From: Hyphomonadaceae bacterium UBA7672
GTDB taxonomy: Bacteria > Pseudomonadota > Alphaproteobacteria > Caulobacterales > Hyphomonadaceae
Length of the DNA: 64,000 nt
Assembly (NCBI GenBank): GCA_002483135.1
Contig: DLHI01000011.1
Coordinates: forward strand, 62,001 to 126,000
Direction: 5' to 3'
Translations under genes and position numbers: made by a program
Notes under the pieces: generated by a model
What the model was told of the DNA's origin: nothing
What the model saw: only the letters and a program-made list of their open reading frames with translations
Database searches by the model: none
Part shown: one piece after another, positions 8,933 through 18,139 of the stretch
How the letters are laid out: every line of letters begins with the position of its first letter
How positions within the stretch are numbered: the stretch's first letter is position 1

Positions 8933-9093
8933 GAGCTGGAGCCGACTTTTTCCAGTCTGATCCGAATGCGCCGAAACGTGGCGCACCGTTACTCCAGCGG
9001 CGCGAAAAACAAGAGACAATCGACAAAAGCGCGAGCGCGCCAGCCACAGGGTGCATGAGCCTGCAGATAGGCTGAGGCTCTCCTGGCAGAGGG

Positions 9094-9462
9094 CTATTCT
9101 GTGCACAGATTGGCGACAGCGACCTTGCGGAAGAGGTGTGGCGCGGCCACCGCGCTCGATGGATAGTGCGCGAGCGCGGACGCAAAATCCGGGTGTGTGA
9201 ACGCAGAGCGAAAATGCGCGACTGATTCCCAGACGGCATAGTTAAGGTAGAGCCTGCTTGCCCCTACCGCGCGATGGAGTTGCGTGGAGATGTAGCCTGG
9301 CTGCTGCTTCATCCAGTTCGCATCCCCTTCCCAGGCCCGCAGGAGCGCTTCCTCGTCCTGAGTATCAACCTCGAAAACATTGACCAGAATGGCTGGGGAC
9401 TGCTCCTCACCGAGCTGGTGCTGTATCGGGCAAGTGGGGTCCAGCGCCTTGATCTGCAGCAT
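9094..9462 (-). CDS. Antibiotic-biosynthesis-monooxygenase-like (ABM) protein, left copy
   Basis: A 122-residue protein of the dimeric alpha/beta barrel (ABM) type: VNVFEVDTQDEEALLRAWEG opens the fold and a Trp/His-containing core follows (WMKQQPGYISTQLHR, YAVWESVAHFR). Family members act on quinones, haem or polyketides, or degrade reactive small molecules; the substrate is not known here. The start is set at the Met just before LQIKALD; the longer frame would run through the operators. It diverges from the MarR gene, its likely regulator. Confidence 0.8.
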   Translation of the reverse strand: MLQIKALDPTCPIQHQLGEEQSPAILVNVFEVDTQDEEALLRAWEGDANWMKQQPGYISTQLHRAVGASRLYLNYAVWESVAHFRSAFTHPDFASALAHYPSSAVAAPHLFRKVAVANLCTE

Positions 9463-9481
9463 GGCATTGACCCGTCTATTA

Positions 9482-9523
9482 TGACAATGTGTTGTCAGTG
9501 TAGTCTTTGACAATGTGTTGTCA
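9482..9523. promoter_or_regulatory. Twin MarR operators, left copy
   Basis: Two identical palindromes TGACAATGTGTTGTCA at 9482-9497 and 9508-9523, centres 26 bp apart, in the gap between the ABM and MarR genes. Each has perfect 6-bp arms (the second has 7) around TGTG. The size, symmetry and position are typical of MarR dimer sites controlling both divergent genes. Confidence 0.75.
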
Positions 9524-9539
9524 ATATGGAGAATGATGG

Positions 9540-10007
9540 GTGGCCGCCGACAAACATTCACCAGGTGGCGCAGCGCTGACCGATCTGGTTCTTGAAGTCT
9601 TTCGACTCAACGGCCGTCTTCTGTCAGCGGGCGACAAGCTTGTGGCCGAAGCGGGCCTCACGAGCGCGCGATGGCAGGTGTTGGGCGCGATCCACTATGC
9701 GAGCGAACCACAGACTGTCTCTTGGCTAGCTCGAAGCATGGGGCTGACGCGCCAAGCAGTGCAGCGCATCGTCAACGAGCTCGTGGGTGAGGGGTTGATT
9801 GCACTCAAGACAAACCCCGCGCACCAGCGGGCCCACCTCGTGACGCTCACGCGAAATGGACATGCGGCTTACGCCTTGGCGGATCGGCGGCAGACGCCCT
9901 GGATCAATGCGCTGGCAAAGGGGCTGGATCGGGGAGAGATAGAAAGAGCGCTGGCTTTGCTGAGCACGATCAGAAGCCGGCTGGAGTCAGCAAATGACGG
10001 TGAGTAA
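9540..10007 (+). CDS. MarR-family regulator, left copy
   Basis: A 155-residue winged-helix protein: dimerisation helices flank the core LTSARWQVLGAIHYA, WLARSMGLTRQAVQRIVNEL (recognition helix) and a wing in LKTNPAHQRAHLVTLT. It starts with GTG behind a GGAGA ribosome site. It most likely represses itself and the divergent ABM gene through the twin palindromes upstream. No sensing cysteine is seen, so a bound aromatic ligand is the more likely signal. It differs from the right-hand copy at five residues. Confidence 0.85.
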   Translation: MAADKHSPGGAALTDLVLEVFRLNGRLLSAGDKLVAEAGLTSARWQVLGAIHYASEPQTVSWLARSMGLTRQAVQRIVNELVGEGLIALKTNPAHQRAHLVTLTRNGHAAYALADRRQTPWINALAKGLDRGEIERALALLSTIRSRLESANDGE

Positions 10008-10193
10008 CGAATGGTAGTGTACCGAAGATTTTAGATCTGCACGGAATATCAAAACGGTGCACACGAACGGTCAATTGTGGCGACGACCCGCCTAACCTTC
10101 GGGGAAGCGGCGACGGGCGAGTGACGAGCGGCCATGCCATTGGACAGAACGCGGCACGCCCGGTTTCGTGGCCTATAGCAGACCTTCGGCAAC

Positions 10194-11081
10194 CTAGCGA
10201 AACGCGTGTGCATCGGCGAACGTCGAGATATTCACTGCAGGCAAGTTGATCTCGCGGACGGCGCCCTTGCGCCGGTCGATGGCATAGATCGTGCGGCCGT
10301 CGGCAAACGCAAAGGCTTGACCTTCGGCTTCAACGTCGATTGTTGCGACGTGGATGAGCGTCGGACCCATTGCCGGCCGGGCCAGAACATAGATTTCGGG
10401 ACGATCATGCCCGAGTATGTAGAGCAGTCCATCAGGTCCGATGGCTCCGCCGGAAGCTGCATATGGTGCCATGCGCTCAACCACCGGCTTCGGAAAAAGC
10501 CAGCCTCCGGTTCGGCGCCACTGAGCATCGTACGTCACGGAGTTTGAGAAGGTATGGTCCTTGAACGCGACCCCGCCATTTTCGGCATAGTGCGCAAAGC
10601 CCGCGATCCAGCCGCCGCGGTAGTGATCGAACCAGGTAAGCGAGCCTTCCTCGGTCATGCCGAGGCTGTGCGTGTCCACGTGCTGCATCGTGCGTGCGTC
10701 GAAAATCTCGACAGACGATCCGTGTGGGGTCTCCGAATAGTTTGAGTTGGCACACAGGAGGCGACCTGCATCTTCGAAGCAGCTGTTGAGATGCCGGACG
10801 AGGCCGTTTCTTGGAGCAACCCAGCGCGCAATGAGCGCGCCGCTGGCGCGCTCGTACTTCGCGACGACGGTGTTGTCGACCGGATAGAAGTAGCGGTCAT
10901 CGACGGCGACGCCCTGATCCGCTTCAGGCGCAGGGAACTCACGCATCGTCGTTGCGACCAGCCTGATCGGCACTGGCGCGACATAGTCAGGCACGATCAG
11001 CGGTCCTGGCGGCTCGAACAGGGGCTCGGTCGCGCAGGCGGCAAGGGCAAGTCCAAGCAGGCAGACAGCTACGAGACGCAT
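10194..11081 (-). CDS. Outer-membrane or periplasmic lipoprotein, beta-propeller-like
   Basis: A 295-residue protein with a lipoprotein signal (MRLVAVCLLGLALAAC, lipobox LAAC). The mature part has repeated short strands (KYERASGALIARW, VEIFDARTMQHVDT, IYAIDRRKGAVREI) that resemble YncE/SMP-30-type propellers, but no family is certain. The Met chosen is preceded by AAGGAA. It lies 101 bp downstream of the TonB receptor gene in the same direction, with a strong hairpin in the gap. It may be a surface or periplasmic partner of the receptor, by position only. Confidence 0.7.
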   Translation of the reverse strand: MRLVAVCLLGLALAACATEPLFEPPGPLIVPDYVAPVPIRLVATTMREFPAPEADQGVAVDDRYFYPVDNTVVAKYERASGALIARWVAPRNGLVRHLNSCFEDAGRLLCANSNYSETPHGSSVEIFDARTMQHVDTHSLGMTEEGSLTWFDHYRGGWIAGFAHYAENGGVAFKDHTFSNSVTYDAQWRRTGGWLFPKPVVERMAPYAASGGAIGPDGLLYILGHDRPEIYVLARPAMGPTLIHVATIDVEAEGQAFAFADGRTIYAIDRRKGAVREINLPAVNISTFADAHAFR

Positions 11082-11121
11082 CACGCGTTCCTTGTGATGG
11101 GCGGATAGCAGAGCGGAACGC

Positions 11122-11149
11122 GCCGGCCGGCGGGGTGACACCGGCCGGC
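11122..11149 (-). terminator. Strong GC hairpin between receptor and lipoprotein genes
   Basis: GCCGGCCGG and CCGGCCGGC form a 9-bp stem with a 10-nt loop. There is no T-tract after it, so it is more likely an RNA stability or attenuation element than a full terminator. It would let the receptor mRNA be uncoupled from the lipoprotein message. Confidence 0.45.
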
Positions 11150-11182
11150 TGCGCCCGGCGTGCTGCTCAACAGATGAGCAGG

Positions 11183-13825
11183 TTAGAAGCCCCAGCTGGC
11201 GCCGATGTAGATCGTTCGGCCGACATACTCGAACTCAGTGTTCTGACTCACCACGCCGCCCTGGAATTCCGAGGTCGGCTCGTCATTAAGGTTCACGCCC
11301 TCGAAGAAGATCTTGAAGCCGTCGGTGATTGCATAGCTCGCTTTTGCGTCCCAGCGACCGAACTCGCCTTGGTTCAGGCGGAATGCCGGATCGGTGTTGT
11401 CAGCGTCGAGGAAGCTGGCGTTATAGGCGTAGCTGACCGAGATGTCGATCGGGCCCTTCTGGTAGAAAGCCGTGAAGGCGTAGGTGGTCTCCGGTTGGCC
11501 CTGGATTGGCGCCGTGCCCCCGGTTGACAGTTCGACCTCACCTTCGATGAAGGTGGCCGAGAGCGACGCGCCAAGTCCGTCGAAAGGTTCGGGCAGGAAG
11601 TCGAACTGCGATTGCGCGGACAGTTCAAGGCCTTCCAGGTAAGCCGATCCGGCGTTGATCGTGGTCGAGACGTCGAGGCGGGTGAGGGCGGACGTGTCGA
11701 TGCCCGTAAGCCCACGCGACGTCAGTTCGGCCTGCATCTCAGTCTGTGTCGAGAACGATGTTCTCTGCCCAGACAGTTGATCAGTGATGTCCTTGCGGAA
11801 CACCGATGCGGACAACGCCGTCAACTGGTTGGGATACCACTCGACGCCAAGGTCGTAGTTCCAGGACTTGCGCGCAACCAGATCCGGATTGCCGACCGAG
11901 ACTGTTCCGATAGTCCCGTTCTCCGTGAAGGTCGAACGTGGGGCAATCTGGTTGTAGTCGGGGCGACCCAGCGCACGCGTAACTGCGGCGCGGAACACCC
12001 ATTCATCGCCAGGGCGGAAGTTCACCAGCAGGGCCGGCAGCGCCTCGGCATAGTCCCCGCCCGAGTTCACGCGGGTCTGCGACGTTGTTCCACGCAGCAG
12101 ATAGCCCGAGCTCTCGACATCCGTCGCTTCCATGCGCACGCCGCCGATCACCTCCCACGGCCCGAACTCGCCCGACGCCATGATATAGGCCGCACGGATA
12201 GATTCCTTGAGGTCATAGTCCGAAGCGAAGTTGGACGTGAAGTTGGCGTTTGTGTTGGGCGTGAACCGGCCGGCGTTGGCCGGATCGGCGAAGTACGCGT
12301 CCATGCCATGCACATCCATCCAGATGTTCGGCACGTTTCCGTTCTGCGTCTGGTTGGTGAAACCGCCCTTGTTGAAGGTCGGCGACGTGGCGAGCGTGAT
12401 AGGCGCACCGTTTGGCAGGAACTCGTTCTGGTTGGCATCCAGCCCCCGCTCGGTCGTGGCGGTCTTGACGCCCGCCTTGAAGAAGATTTCCTCGCTCATG
12501 TCCCACTGGACGTTGAGCTGAGCTATCGTCGCGGTCTCTTCCATGTCCTGCGTGAAGAAGCGCGCGCGCCGCAGCGGCAACAGGGCAGGGTTGGTGCGGT
12601 CGGGCGTACCTGCATTCGGCGTAATGGTGACTATCCCGTCGCCATCGAGCACGAATGTGCTTGGGCCGACCGCCGTCGTGCTGGAGCGCCATTCCCAGCC
12701 GCTGAACGGCTCGGCGATCTCGTTGGCGTTCGCCTGCACGAGATAATCTAGCTTGAGCTGCCCGATCGTGTTCTCGCCGCCGGCGGCGATCGAAGAGACA
12801 ATCTTGTCGGCGTATTCGAGCCGGACGTTAGCCAGGATCCGGTCGGTGTTCTGCGTGCCAGTCGTGGGCGAGGTAAGCGTGATGCGGCTACCGGTGAGGT
12901 TCTGCTCATAGCGGTTGCGCCACTGATACTCGTTCCATTCGCCGTAGAAGCCGCGAAGGAAATACTCGGAATTGTCGTCCGGAATCCATTGCAACGCTCC
13001 GCTGAGATTGGTCCGCTCGCGACCGATTATGTAGTAGTTGTTCTTGACGTTAACCGGCAGAAGCGTCCCGGCGGGCTGGCCCGGAACCTGTGTCCAGTCA
13101 TCCTGGTAAATGCCGGTCGAGACATATTCGCGCGACGAGAACGTGCCGCCGACCAGCCAGCCGAGAGTGTTGCCGATCTTGCCTGATAGCGTGCCGTCCA
13201 CAGCGTAGGGGTCATGGCCGCCAAAAGCTTCGTCGCGCGGACGTTCTTCCTCGTAGCCATAGCGCGCCGTGACGTAGCCATAGAAATCATCGCTGCGGTC
13301 GAACGGCATCTTGGTCTCGACGTTCACCGTTCCGCCGATGCCCTGCGCGTCCATGTCCGGTGTGGGGGTCTTGATGACCTGCACACCGCCAAGAACGCCG
13401 CCGGAGATGATGTCGAGCGGCGCCTGACGGCCGCCGAGTTCGACTTCCGGTGAGCCCATCTGCACGCCGTTGATTGTGACGTTGTTGAGGTTGGAGGCGA
13501 CGCCGCGGATCTGGACGTACCGCCCCTCGCCCTTTTCGACGAGCATCGAGACACCAGGCAGGCGATTGAGACTTTCGCCGACATTCTTGTCCGGCAACTG
13601 GCCAAGCTCGTCGACGCCAAGCGCTTCAATCGTGCGGCTGTCTTCGCGCTTCTCCTCGATTGCTTCCTTACGGTTGAGGGCGGTGCCGGTGATGACGACG
13701 ATGTCCGTTTGTCCTTCGGCCCCTGCGTCCATCGCGGGCGGCTGGGCGACTGTCTGCTGTGCGTAAGCGTGCCCGCAGGCCGCAAGCATGCCTGCTGATC
13801 CAAGCAGCAGTTTTTTCAAGATCAT
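11183..13825 (-). CDS. TonB-dependent outer-membrane receptor
   Basis: An 880-residue receptor with signal peptide (MILKKLLLGSAGMLAACGHAYA), a TonB-box-like DIVVITGTAL, a plug domain (LGQLPDKNVGESLNRLPGVS, VQIRGVASNLNNVTINGVQM, VQVIKTPTPDMDAQGIGGTV) and a 22-strand barrel ending in the expected aromatic ASWGF. The plug motifs fit the Xanthomonas/Caulobacter-type receptor family, many of which take up plant or algal sugars. The actual substrate is unknown; no polysaccharide enzymes are seen nearby. Confidence 0.9.
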   Translation of the reverse strand: MILKKLLLGSAGMLAACGHAYAQQTVAQPPAMDAGAEGQTDIVVITGTALNRKEAIEEKREDSRTIEALGVDELGQLPDKNVGESLNRLPGVSMLVEKGEGRYVQIRGVASNLNNVTINGVQMGSPEVELGGRQAPLDIISGGVLGGVQVIKTPTPDMDAQGIGGTVNVETKMPFDRSDDFYGYVTARYGYEEERPRDEAFGGHDPYAVDGTLSGKIGNTLGWLVGGTFSSREYVSTGIYQDDWTQVPGQPAGTLLPVNVKNNYYIIGRERTNLSGALQWIPDDNSEYFLRGFYGEWNEYQWRNRYEQNLTGSRITLTSPTTGTQNTDRILANVRLEYADKIVSSIAAGGENTIGQLKLDYLVQANANEIAEPFSGWEWRSSTTAVGPSTFVLDGDGIVTITPNAGTPDRTNPALLPLRRARFFTQDMEETATIAQLNVQWDMSEEIFFKAGVKTATTERGLDANQNEFLPNGAPITLATSPTFNKGGFTNQTQNGNVPNIWMDVHGMDAYFADPANAGRFTPNTNANFTSNFASDYDLKESIRAAYIMASGEFGPWEVIGGVRMEATDVESSGYLLRGTTSQTRVNSGGDYAEALPALLVNFRPGDEWVFRAAVTRALGRPDYNQIAPRSTFTENGTIGTVSVGNPDLVARKSWNYDLGVEWYPNQLTALSASVFRKDITDQLSGQRTSFSTQTEMQAELTSRGLTGIDTSALTRLDVSTTINAGSAYLEGLELSAQSQFDFLPEPFDGLGASLSATFIEGEVELSTGGTAPIQGQPETTYAFTAFYQKGPIDISVSYAYNASFLDADNTDPAFRLNQGEFGRWDAKASYAITDGFKIFFEGVNLNDEPTSEFQGGVVSQNTEFEYVGRTIYIGASWGF

Positions 13826-14453
13826 ATTCGTCGCCCTCCGGAACCAACCCGTGGCCTCGGCTAGCGGCGGTCCATGACGGCTGCCCCACGAACCTGCGTC
13901 AACGGAGCGACGGTTTTGAAACGCTGACGTGACAGTTTGCGTCGCACGCCAAATCGCCTGTGGTGACGGTGCTACGGCTGGCGAATATCGATCGAACTAG
14001 CTTCTTCGTCGCAAAAAGCGGCGAGAAGCCTCCCCTCGCGCCTCAATCGCGCTAAATAACCTTCCGAACGGCTATCAGGACAGCCGTCACATCATCCAGT
14101 TGTTCTTGGTTTCTGAGTTTCGAATGGCCGCAATTGGGCAAGCTCCTGCCGAGACGCAGCACGAGCACTGACCGGCAAGAATGGATCGAATCTGTTGAAT
14201 CGCGACAAATTGCGCTTTGTCGAACTCGGGGCCCGAAGCGGACGGTCGCGGTGCGCATGGTTCGGAAATCCTCGGCGCGGGCAGTGACTTGCTGGTGCGC
14301 AACCGGCTCGCGCATTGCTCTAGCGTGCTCTGCCGACGACGAAACCATCGGCGCATTCGCCGACGAGCTCAGCGGACTCTATTCAAACGTTTAAAATGAC
14401 CCCATCTTGGTTGGGGGGGGTAATAGGTGGCGGGGCGCGAGTGGAGCATCGCA
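13826..14453. other. Noncoding stretch with no confident gene
   Basis: About 630 bases between the receptor and kinase genes. Short frames on both strands lack ribosome sites or family motifs. Seen: a small inverted repeat CGACAAA/TTTGTCG (14203-14222) and a run of eight G at 14413-14420 just before the kinase gene. Promoters of the two divergent genes must lie here, but none is certain. Confidence 0.6.
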
Positions 14454-16367
14454 ATGATTCACGCAGATCGCGAGCGCTCCGCGGCCACGCTGCGCCTGGT
14501 TGAAGCGCTCGCGGGTGTCGGGCATTGGCGATACGATCTCGCAACGGAGCAGGTGTTCTGGTCGGACGAAGTCTACCGGATACACGGTCTCGAACCGCGC
14601 TCGATTGCTCCGAACTTCCCAAGCGTAATTGCCGCCTATCACGCCGACGATCAAGCTGTGCTGGCTGGGCTTGTGTCGAGAGCCATCGCTACTGGACAGG
14701 GCTATGCCTTTAAACTTCGTTTGAAGCGGCCCTCTGACGGCGAGCAGCGGATCGTTCGAGCAGTGGCCGAGGCCAAGTGTGACGCACAGGGGCGTACGGT
14801 GGAACTCTTCGGCGTCTTTCAAGACATAAGCGGCGACGAAGCTGCCCGCATGCAGATTGCCGATAGTGAAGCAAAGTACCGCATGTTGGCCGAGAACGCG
14901 CGCGACATCATTTTGCGTGCTGGGCCGGAGGGGATCATCTCCTACGTTTCGCCCTCGTGCCGGCTGCTTGGGTTCAATCCGGAGCAGGTGATTGGCCGCT
15001 CCGTTTTCGATTTCGTCGCCGGTGAGCACCATGAACGTTTGCGTGTCACGCTCCAGCAATTGTTCAGCGGCGAAGAGCCGGACCCGGCGCTAAATCGCGA
15101 ATTCAAAGTGCTGGGCGCGGACGGTCTCGAATTCTGGCTGGAGGGCCGGCCCAGCGTTGTGCGCGACGAAAGTGGGGCGCCAGTGGCGTTTGTTTCCGCG
15201 TTTCGTGATGTCACGGAGCGCCAGGGGCTTATTGAACGCCTCGGAGCGGAAATCAGCCGCGCGGACACGGCATTGCAGCAGAAGCAAGAACTGGTCACCA
15301 ACCTCTCGCACGACTTCAAGTCGCCACTTGGCGCCATATTGGCATATGCTGCGCGCTTAAAGGCGGACGGATCGCCAGACATGGCAGCCGTTGGGGGCAA
15401 AATCGCTTTGCAGGCGGAGGAGTTGCTGGCGATGGTCGGCGATCTCCTCGATCGTGCTGCCTTGGACGCTGGCAAGTTGTACGTTCGGGAAGAGACGTTC
15501 AGCCTTGGCTCCCTTGTGGCCTCGGTCATCGATGCGCTCACGCCTGCCGTAGGTGACAAGACGCTGACGCTAGAGATGACGATGCACCCTGACGCGCCGC
15601 TCATGGTCCGTGGCGACAAGGGGCGTACACGCCGCGTCCTCATGAATCTCGCTGGTAACGCAATCAAGTTTGCGGACGTCGGGCAAGTGACCATCGACGT
15701 GGCTCCCTGTCAGAAGGCAGGGTGGATGCGCTTCAGCGTAACAGATCATGGTCCCGGCATATCTGAAGCCCTGATATTGCGGCTGTTTGAGCGATTCGCG
15801 CCGCCCGTGGCGCCGATGCCACCTGATCGTCGGGGACACGGCCTCGGCCTCGCCATCTGCAAGGACATCATTGGCGAGCTCGGTGGTCAGATTGGATGGT
15901 CGCCGAACATCGAGGGGCGGGGGAGCAGATTCTGGTTTGAAATTCCGCTGCCCCAGGTCGTCTGCAGGTTGCCCGACACCAACGCAGCACTTCCATCCAC
16001 GTCGGCTCTTGTGATTGACGACAATCCTGCGTTCCGGGTCATTGTAGGAGAGATGCTGCGGTCCTTGGGTTACGAGGTAGTTGTCTGCGGCTCTGGCGCG
16101 AGTGGGCTCACCGCCGCTAGCGACAGACATTTTGACATCGCATTCGTTGATCTCATGCTGCTGGACGCAAGCGGCGAGGATGTCATTCTTGCGTTGCGGG
16201 CTATGGAGCCGTGCCCTGCAACGATCCTTATGTCCGCCTCCGACTGGAACATCGGCTCCTGCCTCGTCGAGAAGCGCCCCGATGCTTTCCTGGCAAAACC
16301 GTTTGATGCGACCGAGCTCGTTGCAGTGCTGACGGCTGTCTCCAGCCGCCGCAACGCGCGCGAATAG
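14454..16367 (+). CDS. Hybrid sensor histidine kinase with two PAS domains and receiver
   Basis: Domains in order: PAS (about residues 15-125, VGHWRYDLATEQVFWSDEVY), second PAS (140-255), HisKA with phospho-His about 286 in NLSHDFKSP, HATPase_c (N-box MNLAGNAIKF; G-boxes DHGPGIS and GHGLGLAICKD) and a C-terminal receiver with phospho-Asp about 566 in FVDLML. No membrane segment is seen, so it is a cytoplasmic sensor. The ATG used has GGAG nine bases upstream; an in-frame GTG at 14427 behind a G8 tract is an alternative. No output regulator is next to it; the BLUF gene is its convergent neighbour. Confidence 0.9.
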   Translation: MIHADRERSAATLRLVEALAGVGHWRYDLATEQVFWSDEVYRIHGLEPRSIAPNFPSVIAAYHADDQAVLAGLVSRAIATGQGYAFKLRLKRPSDGEQRIVRAVAEAKCDAQGRTVELFGVFQDISGDEAARMQIADSEAKYRMLAENARDIILRAGPEGIISYVSPSCRLLGFNPEQVIGRSVFDFVAGEHHERLRVTLQQLFSGEEPDPALNREFKVLGADGLEFWLEGRPSVVRDESGAPVAFVSAFRDVTERQGLIERLGAEISRADTALQQKQELVTNLSHDFKSPLGAILAYAARLKADGSPDMAAVGGKIALQAEELLAMVGDLLDRAALDAGKLYVREETFSLGSLVASVIDALTPAVGDKTLTLEMTMHPDAPLMVRGDKGRTRRVLMNLAGNAIKFADVGQVTIDVAPCQKAGWMRFSVTDHGPGISEALILRLFERFAPPVAPMPPDRRGHGLGLAICKDIIGELGGQIGWSPNIEGRGSRFWFEIPLPQVVCRLPDTNAALPSTSALVIDDNPAFRVIVGEMLRSLGYEVVVCGSGASGLTAASDRHFDIAFVDLMLLDASGEDVILALRAMEPCPATILMSASDWNIGSCLVEKRPDAFLAKPFDATELVAVLTAVSSRRNARE

Positions 16368-16629
16368 TGTATTGAAGTTTGACAGGCTGCTTCTGGTGAG
16401 GCGCCCTTGATCGACAAGAGTGCCGCGAGCGGGGGCGACCGCGATTTCGTCATGCTTCGGCTTGTCGCCGGGCAGTCTTTATCGCGGGTTCAAAAGTGGC
16501 GACAAACAGCAATCCTTCAGGAGCGCGCGGGTGGTATGCAACTGATCACATGGGGGCGAATTCGCGGAAGGTGCGTAGGAAAGACTCGATGTGAACTGTC
16601 ATTGACCCGGACGACGAGAATGCAGTGAT

Positions 16630-16986
16630 TTAGTCACTCGCGACGAGGTTTGCCAGATCGATCAACGAGCGCCTTTGGTCCGAGTTGAAACGACTTGCGC
16701 CTACGAACCCCATCGACCAGTTTGTAAATGCACGCGATGTCGCAGGCGAACGTTTACATACAATCAGCCCGACATGCCGACGATCCCTTTGGATGACCGC
16801 AAAGATGCGATCCACCTCCTTCGGTGGTTCTTCAAGCGCTTGAAAGAAGCAGCCATCGTGGAAGAGCAGGAGGCCGGTTACGCCCGCTCGCGCGTTATTG
16901 CGGCGCGCCGCTTCCAGGATGTTCTCAATGTCAGGAGCCTTCAACTCGCCTTCGGCTGAACTGAGGTAGACAGTGCGCTTTATCAT
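16630..16986 (-). CDS. Single-domain BLUF blue-light photoreceptor
   Basis: A 118-residue protein that is almost only a BLUF domain, which binds FAD and senses blue light. Tyr7 (VYLSS), Asn31 and Gln49 (FFQALEE) fall at exactly the spacing of AppA Tyr21/Asn45/Gln63, and Trp90 and Met92 (NWSMGF) match AppA Trp104/Met106. All photocycle residues are therefore present. There is no output domain, so it must act by binding another protein; the adjacent hybrid kinase, convergent to it, is one candidate. Confidence 0.9.
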   Translation of the reverse strand: MIKRTVYLSSAEGELKAPDIENILEAARRNNARAGVTGLLLFHDGCFFQALEEPPKEVDRIFAVIQRDRRHVGLIVCKRSPATSRAFTNWSMGFVGASRFNSDQRRSLIDLANLVASD

Positions 16987-17497
16987 CAGGCGCCACGTTG
17001 CGGTTTTCTGAACGACATGAAGTTAAAAGTTGTCGTGCAATTCTCGATCTTTGCTTGAGACTCGAGCTATCTGCAGCCCGCCGACGCTTAGGGTGATGAT
17101 CTGTTCGAACTCTTCGGGCCAAGCTCACCGTGAGCGGCCGTTTCTGGGCGAGCTCCCGCCTGATCGGCAGGACCTGACCGAACGGCAGCTCCCGAGCGAC
17201 GCTGCCATTCGCAAACTCAACGAAAGGGCGCGAAGGAGGGGTCCCTTACGGACCCTCCCCCCGCCGGGAAAATCTCCGCTTTCCGTCCGCGATCCGCGCC
17301 CTGCGGGCACGTTCGGAGTTAAACTACGGCGTGGAGGTGGCGCAGGCGCCGCGGGCCTGTCGACGCCCGGCAAACGCGATCGCAGTTGATTTGACAGTCT
17401 TGGCGCAAATCTTTGCGCCCAAGCGTCATGCTGCTATCGGCGCTTTCGCGTCGCCGCGTTGGCTCCGGCAGAGTCCCTTGCTGACAATGGCGTGGTC
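16987..17497. other. Gene-free stretch with a GC hairpin
   Basis: About 510 bases between the BLUF and nrsF genes without a credible gene on either strand. A hairpin of about nine pairs with one bulge forms around GGGTCC (17239-17244) and GGACCC (17250-17255). No T-tract follows it. No promoter could be assigned with confidence. Confidence 0.6.
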
Positions 17498-18139
17498 TTA
17501 CCACCGCAACACGCGTGTGCCTGCGAGTGCGCCAAGTATCGCTGAGGCCGCAATTCCCGCCGTGTACCAAATCAGTGTGAACGCGGCTGACGTCTCAGCG
17601 CAGTAAAGCCCATAGACCGTAGCGGCTATAGCGCCGACAAACAGGCCGGCGCCGGCGCCTGCAAGCGCGGGCCGGGTCGGAGCAAGCCCTCGCATCGCAA
17701 AGAGCGTGAGCGCGAGACCGGGGATAGCGAGCACAACGATGCGCCATGGGCAGCGATCCCAGGTCGAGCCGAGGAACGCGCGGGGCACGTGCTCTGCCGG
17801 GATTGAGAGAAGTTGCGTTGCAGCGACCGCGAGCATGACGGCTGTGACACAGATCAGGGCACCGATCCCGCGCGTGGCGCTGGCGGCGGGACGCGAGAGT
17901 CTTTCAGCAACGAGAAGCCCTGAGATGGCAAGTGCGACGGTATAGGTCGTCTTCATCCAGTAGCTGGGCGAGACCACGGCCTCGGTCATGTCGCGCATGC
18001 CGAGCCAGGCGACCAGCAAGGCAAGTGCAGCGATGGCGCCGATGAGCGCTGCTGGGACGAGGCGGCTCACGACAGAAATTGGTGAGGCAGATCCTCTCGC
18101 GTCGACCGAAATGAGAGCGATGAGATCATCCGTTTTCAT
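17498..18139 (-). CDS. nrsF: NrsF-family anti-sigma factor (DUF1109)
   Basis: A 213-residue inner-membrane protein with about six hydrophobic helices after a short cytoplasmic N-terminus (MKTDDLIALISVDA), the family layout of NrsF, which holds SigF inactive. Cysteines lie at 97, 130 (DRCPW) and 180 (LYCAE); the latter two match the pair known to matter for chromate, cadmium and copper sensing in Caulobacter NrsF. Its start overlaps the sigF 3' end by 14 nt, so the two are translationally coupled. It is the last gene of the bufferin operon. Confidence 0.9.
   Translation of the reverse strand: MKTDDLIALISVDARGSASPISVVSRLVPAALIGAIAALALLVAWLGMRDMTEAVVSPSYWMKTTYTVALAISGLLVAERLSRPAASATRGIGALICVTAVMLAVAATQLLSIPAEHVPRAFLGSTWDRCPWRIVVLAIPGLALTLFAMRGLAPTRPALAGAGAGLFVGAIAATVYGLYCAETSAAFTLIWYTAGIAASAILGALAGTRVLRW

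Larger units (their letters stand above)
8995..10090 (+). repeat. Left copy of a 1.1-kb direct repeat
   Basis: This block matches 60895-61990 in the same orientation at a constant offset of 51,900 bases across nearly its whole length, with scattered substitutions and a 1-nt indel near the right end. It contains a divergent monooxygenase-like gene, two operators and a MarR gene. The sequences on both sides of the two copies differ, so the ends are sharp. The encoded proteins are 116/122 and 150/155 identical between copies. Confidence 0.9.

Noticed and set aside
11612..12751. Plus-strand frame of 379 codons
   Set aside because: Antisense of the TonB receptor, Arg/Gly-rich composition, no ribosome site.
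16407..16628. Possible small gene after the kinase
   Set aside because: No ribosome site, no recognisable composition, and no family resemblance.
17235..17260. GC hairpin as a rho-independent terminator
   Set aside because: No T-tract on either side and no gene ends nearby in a fitting way.
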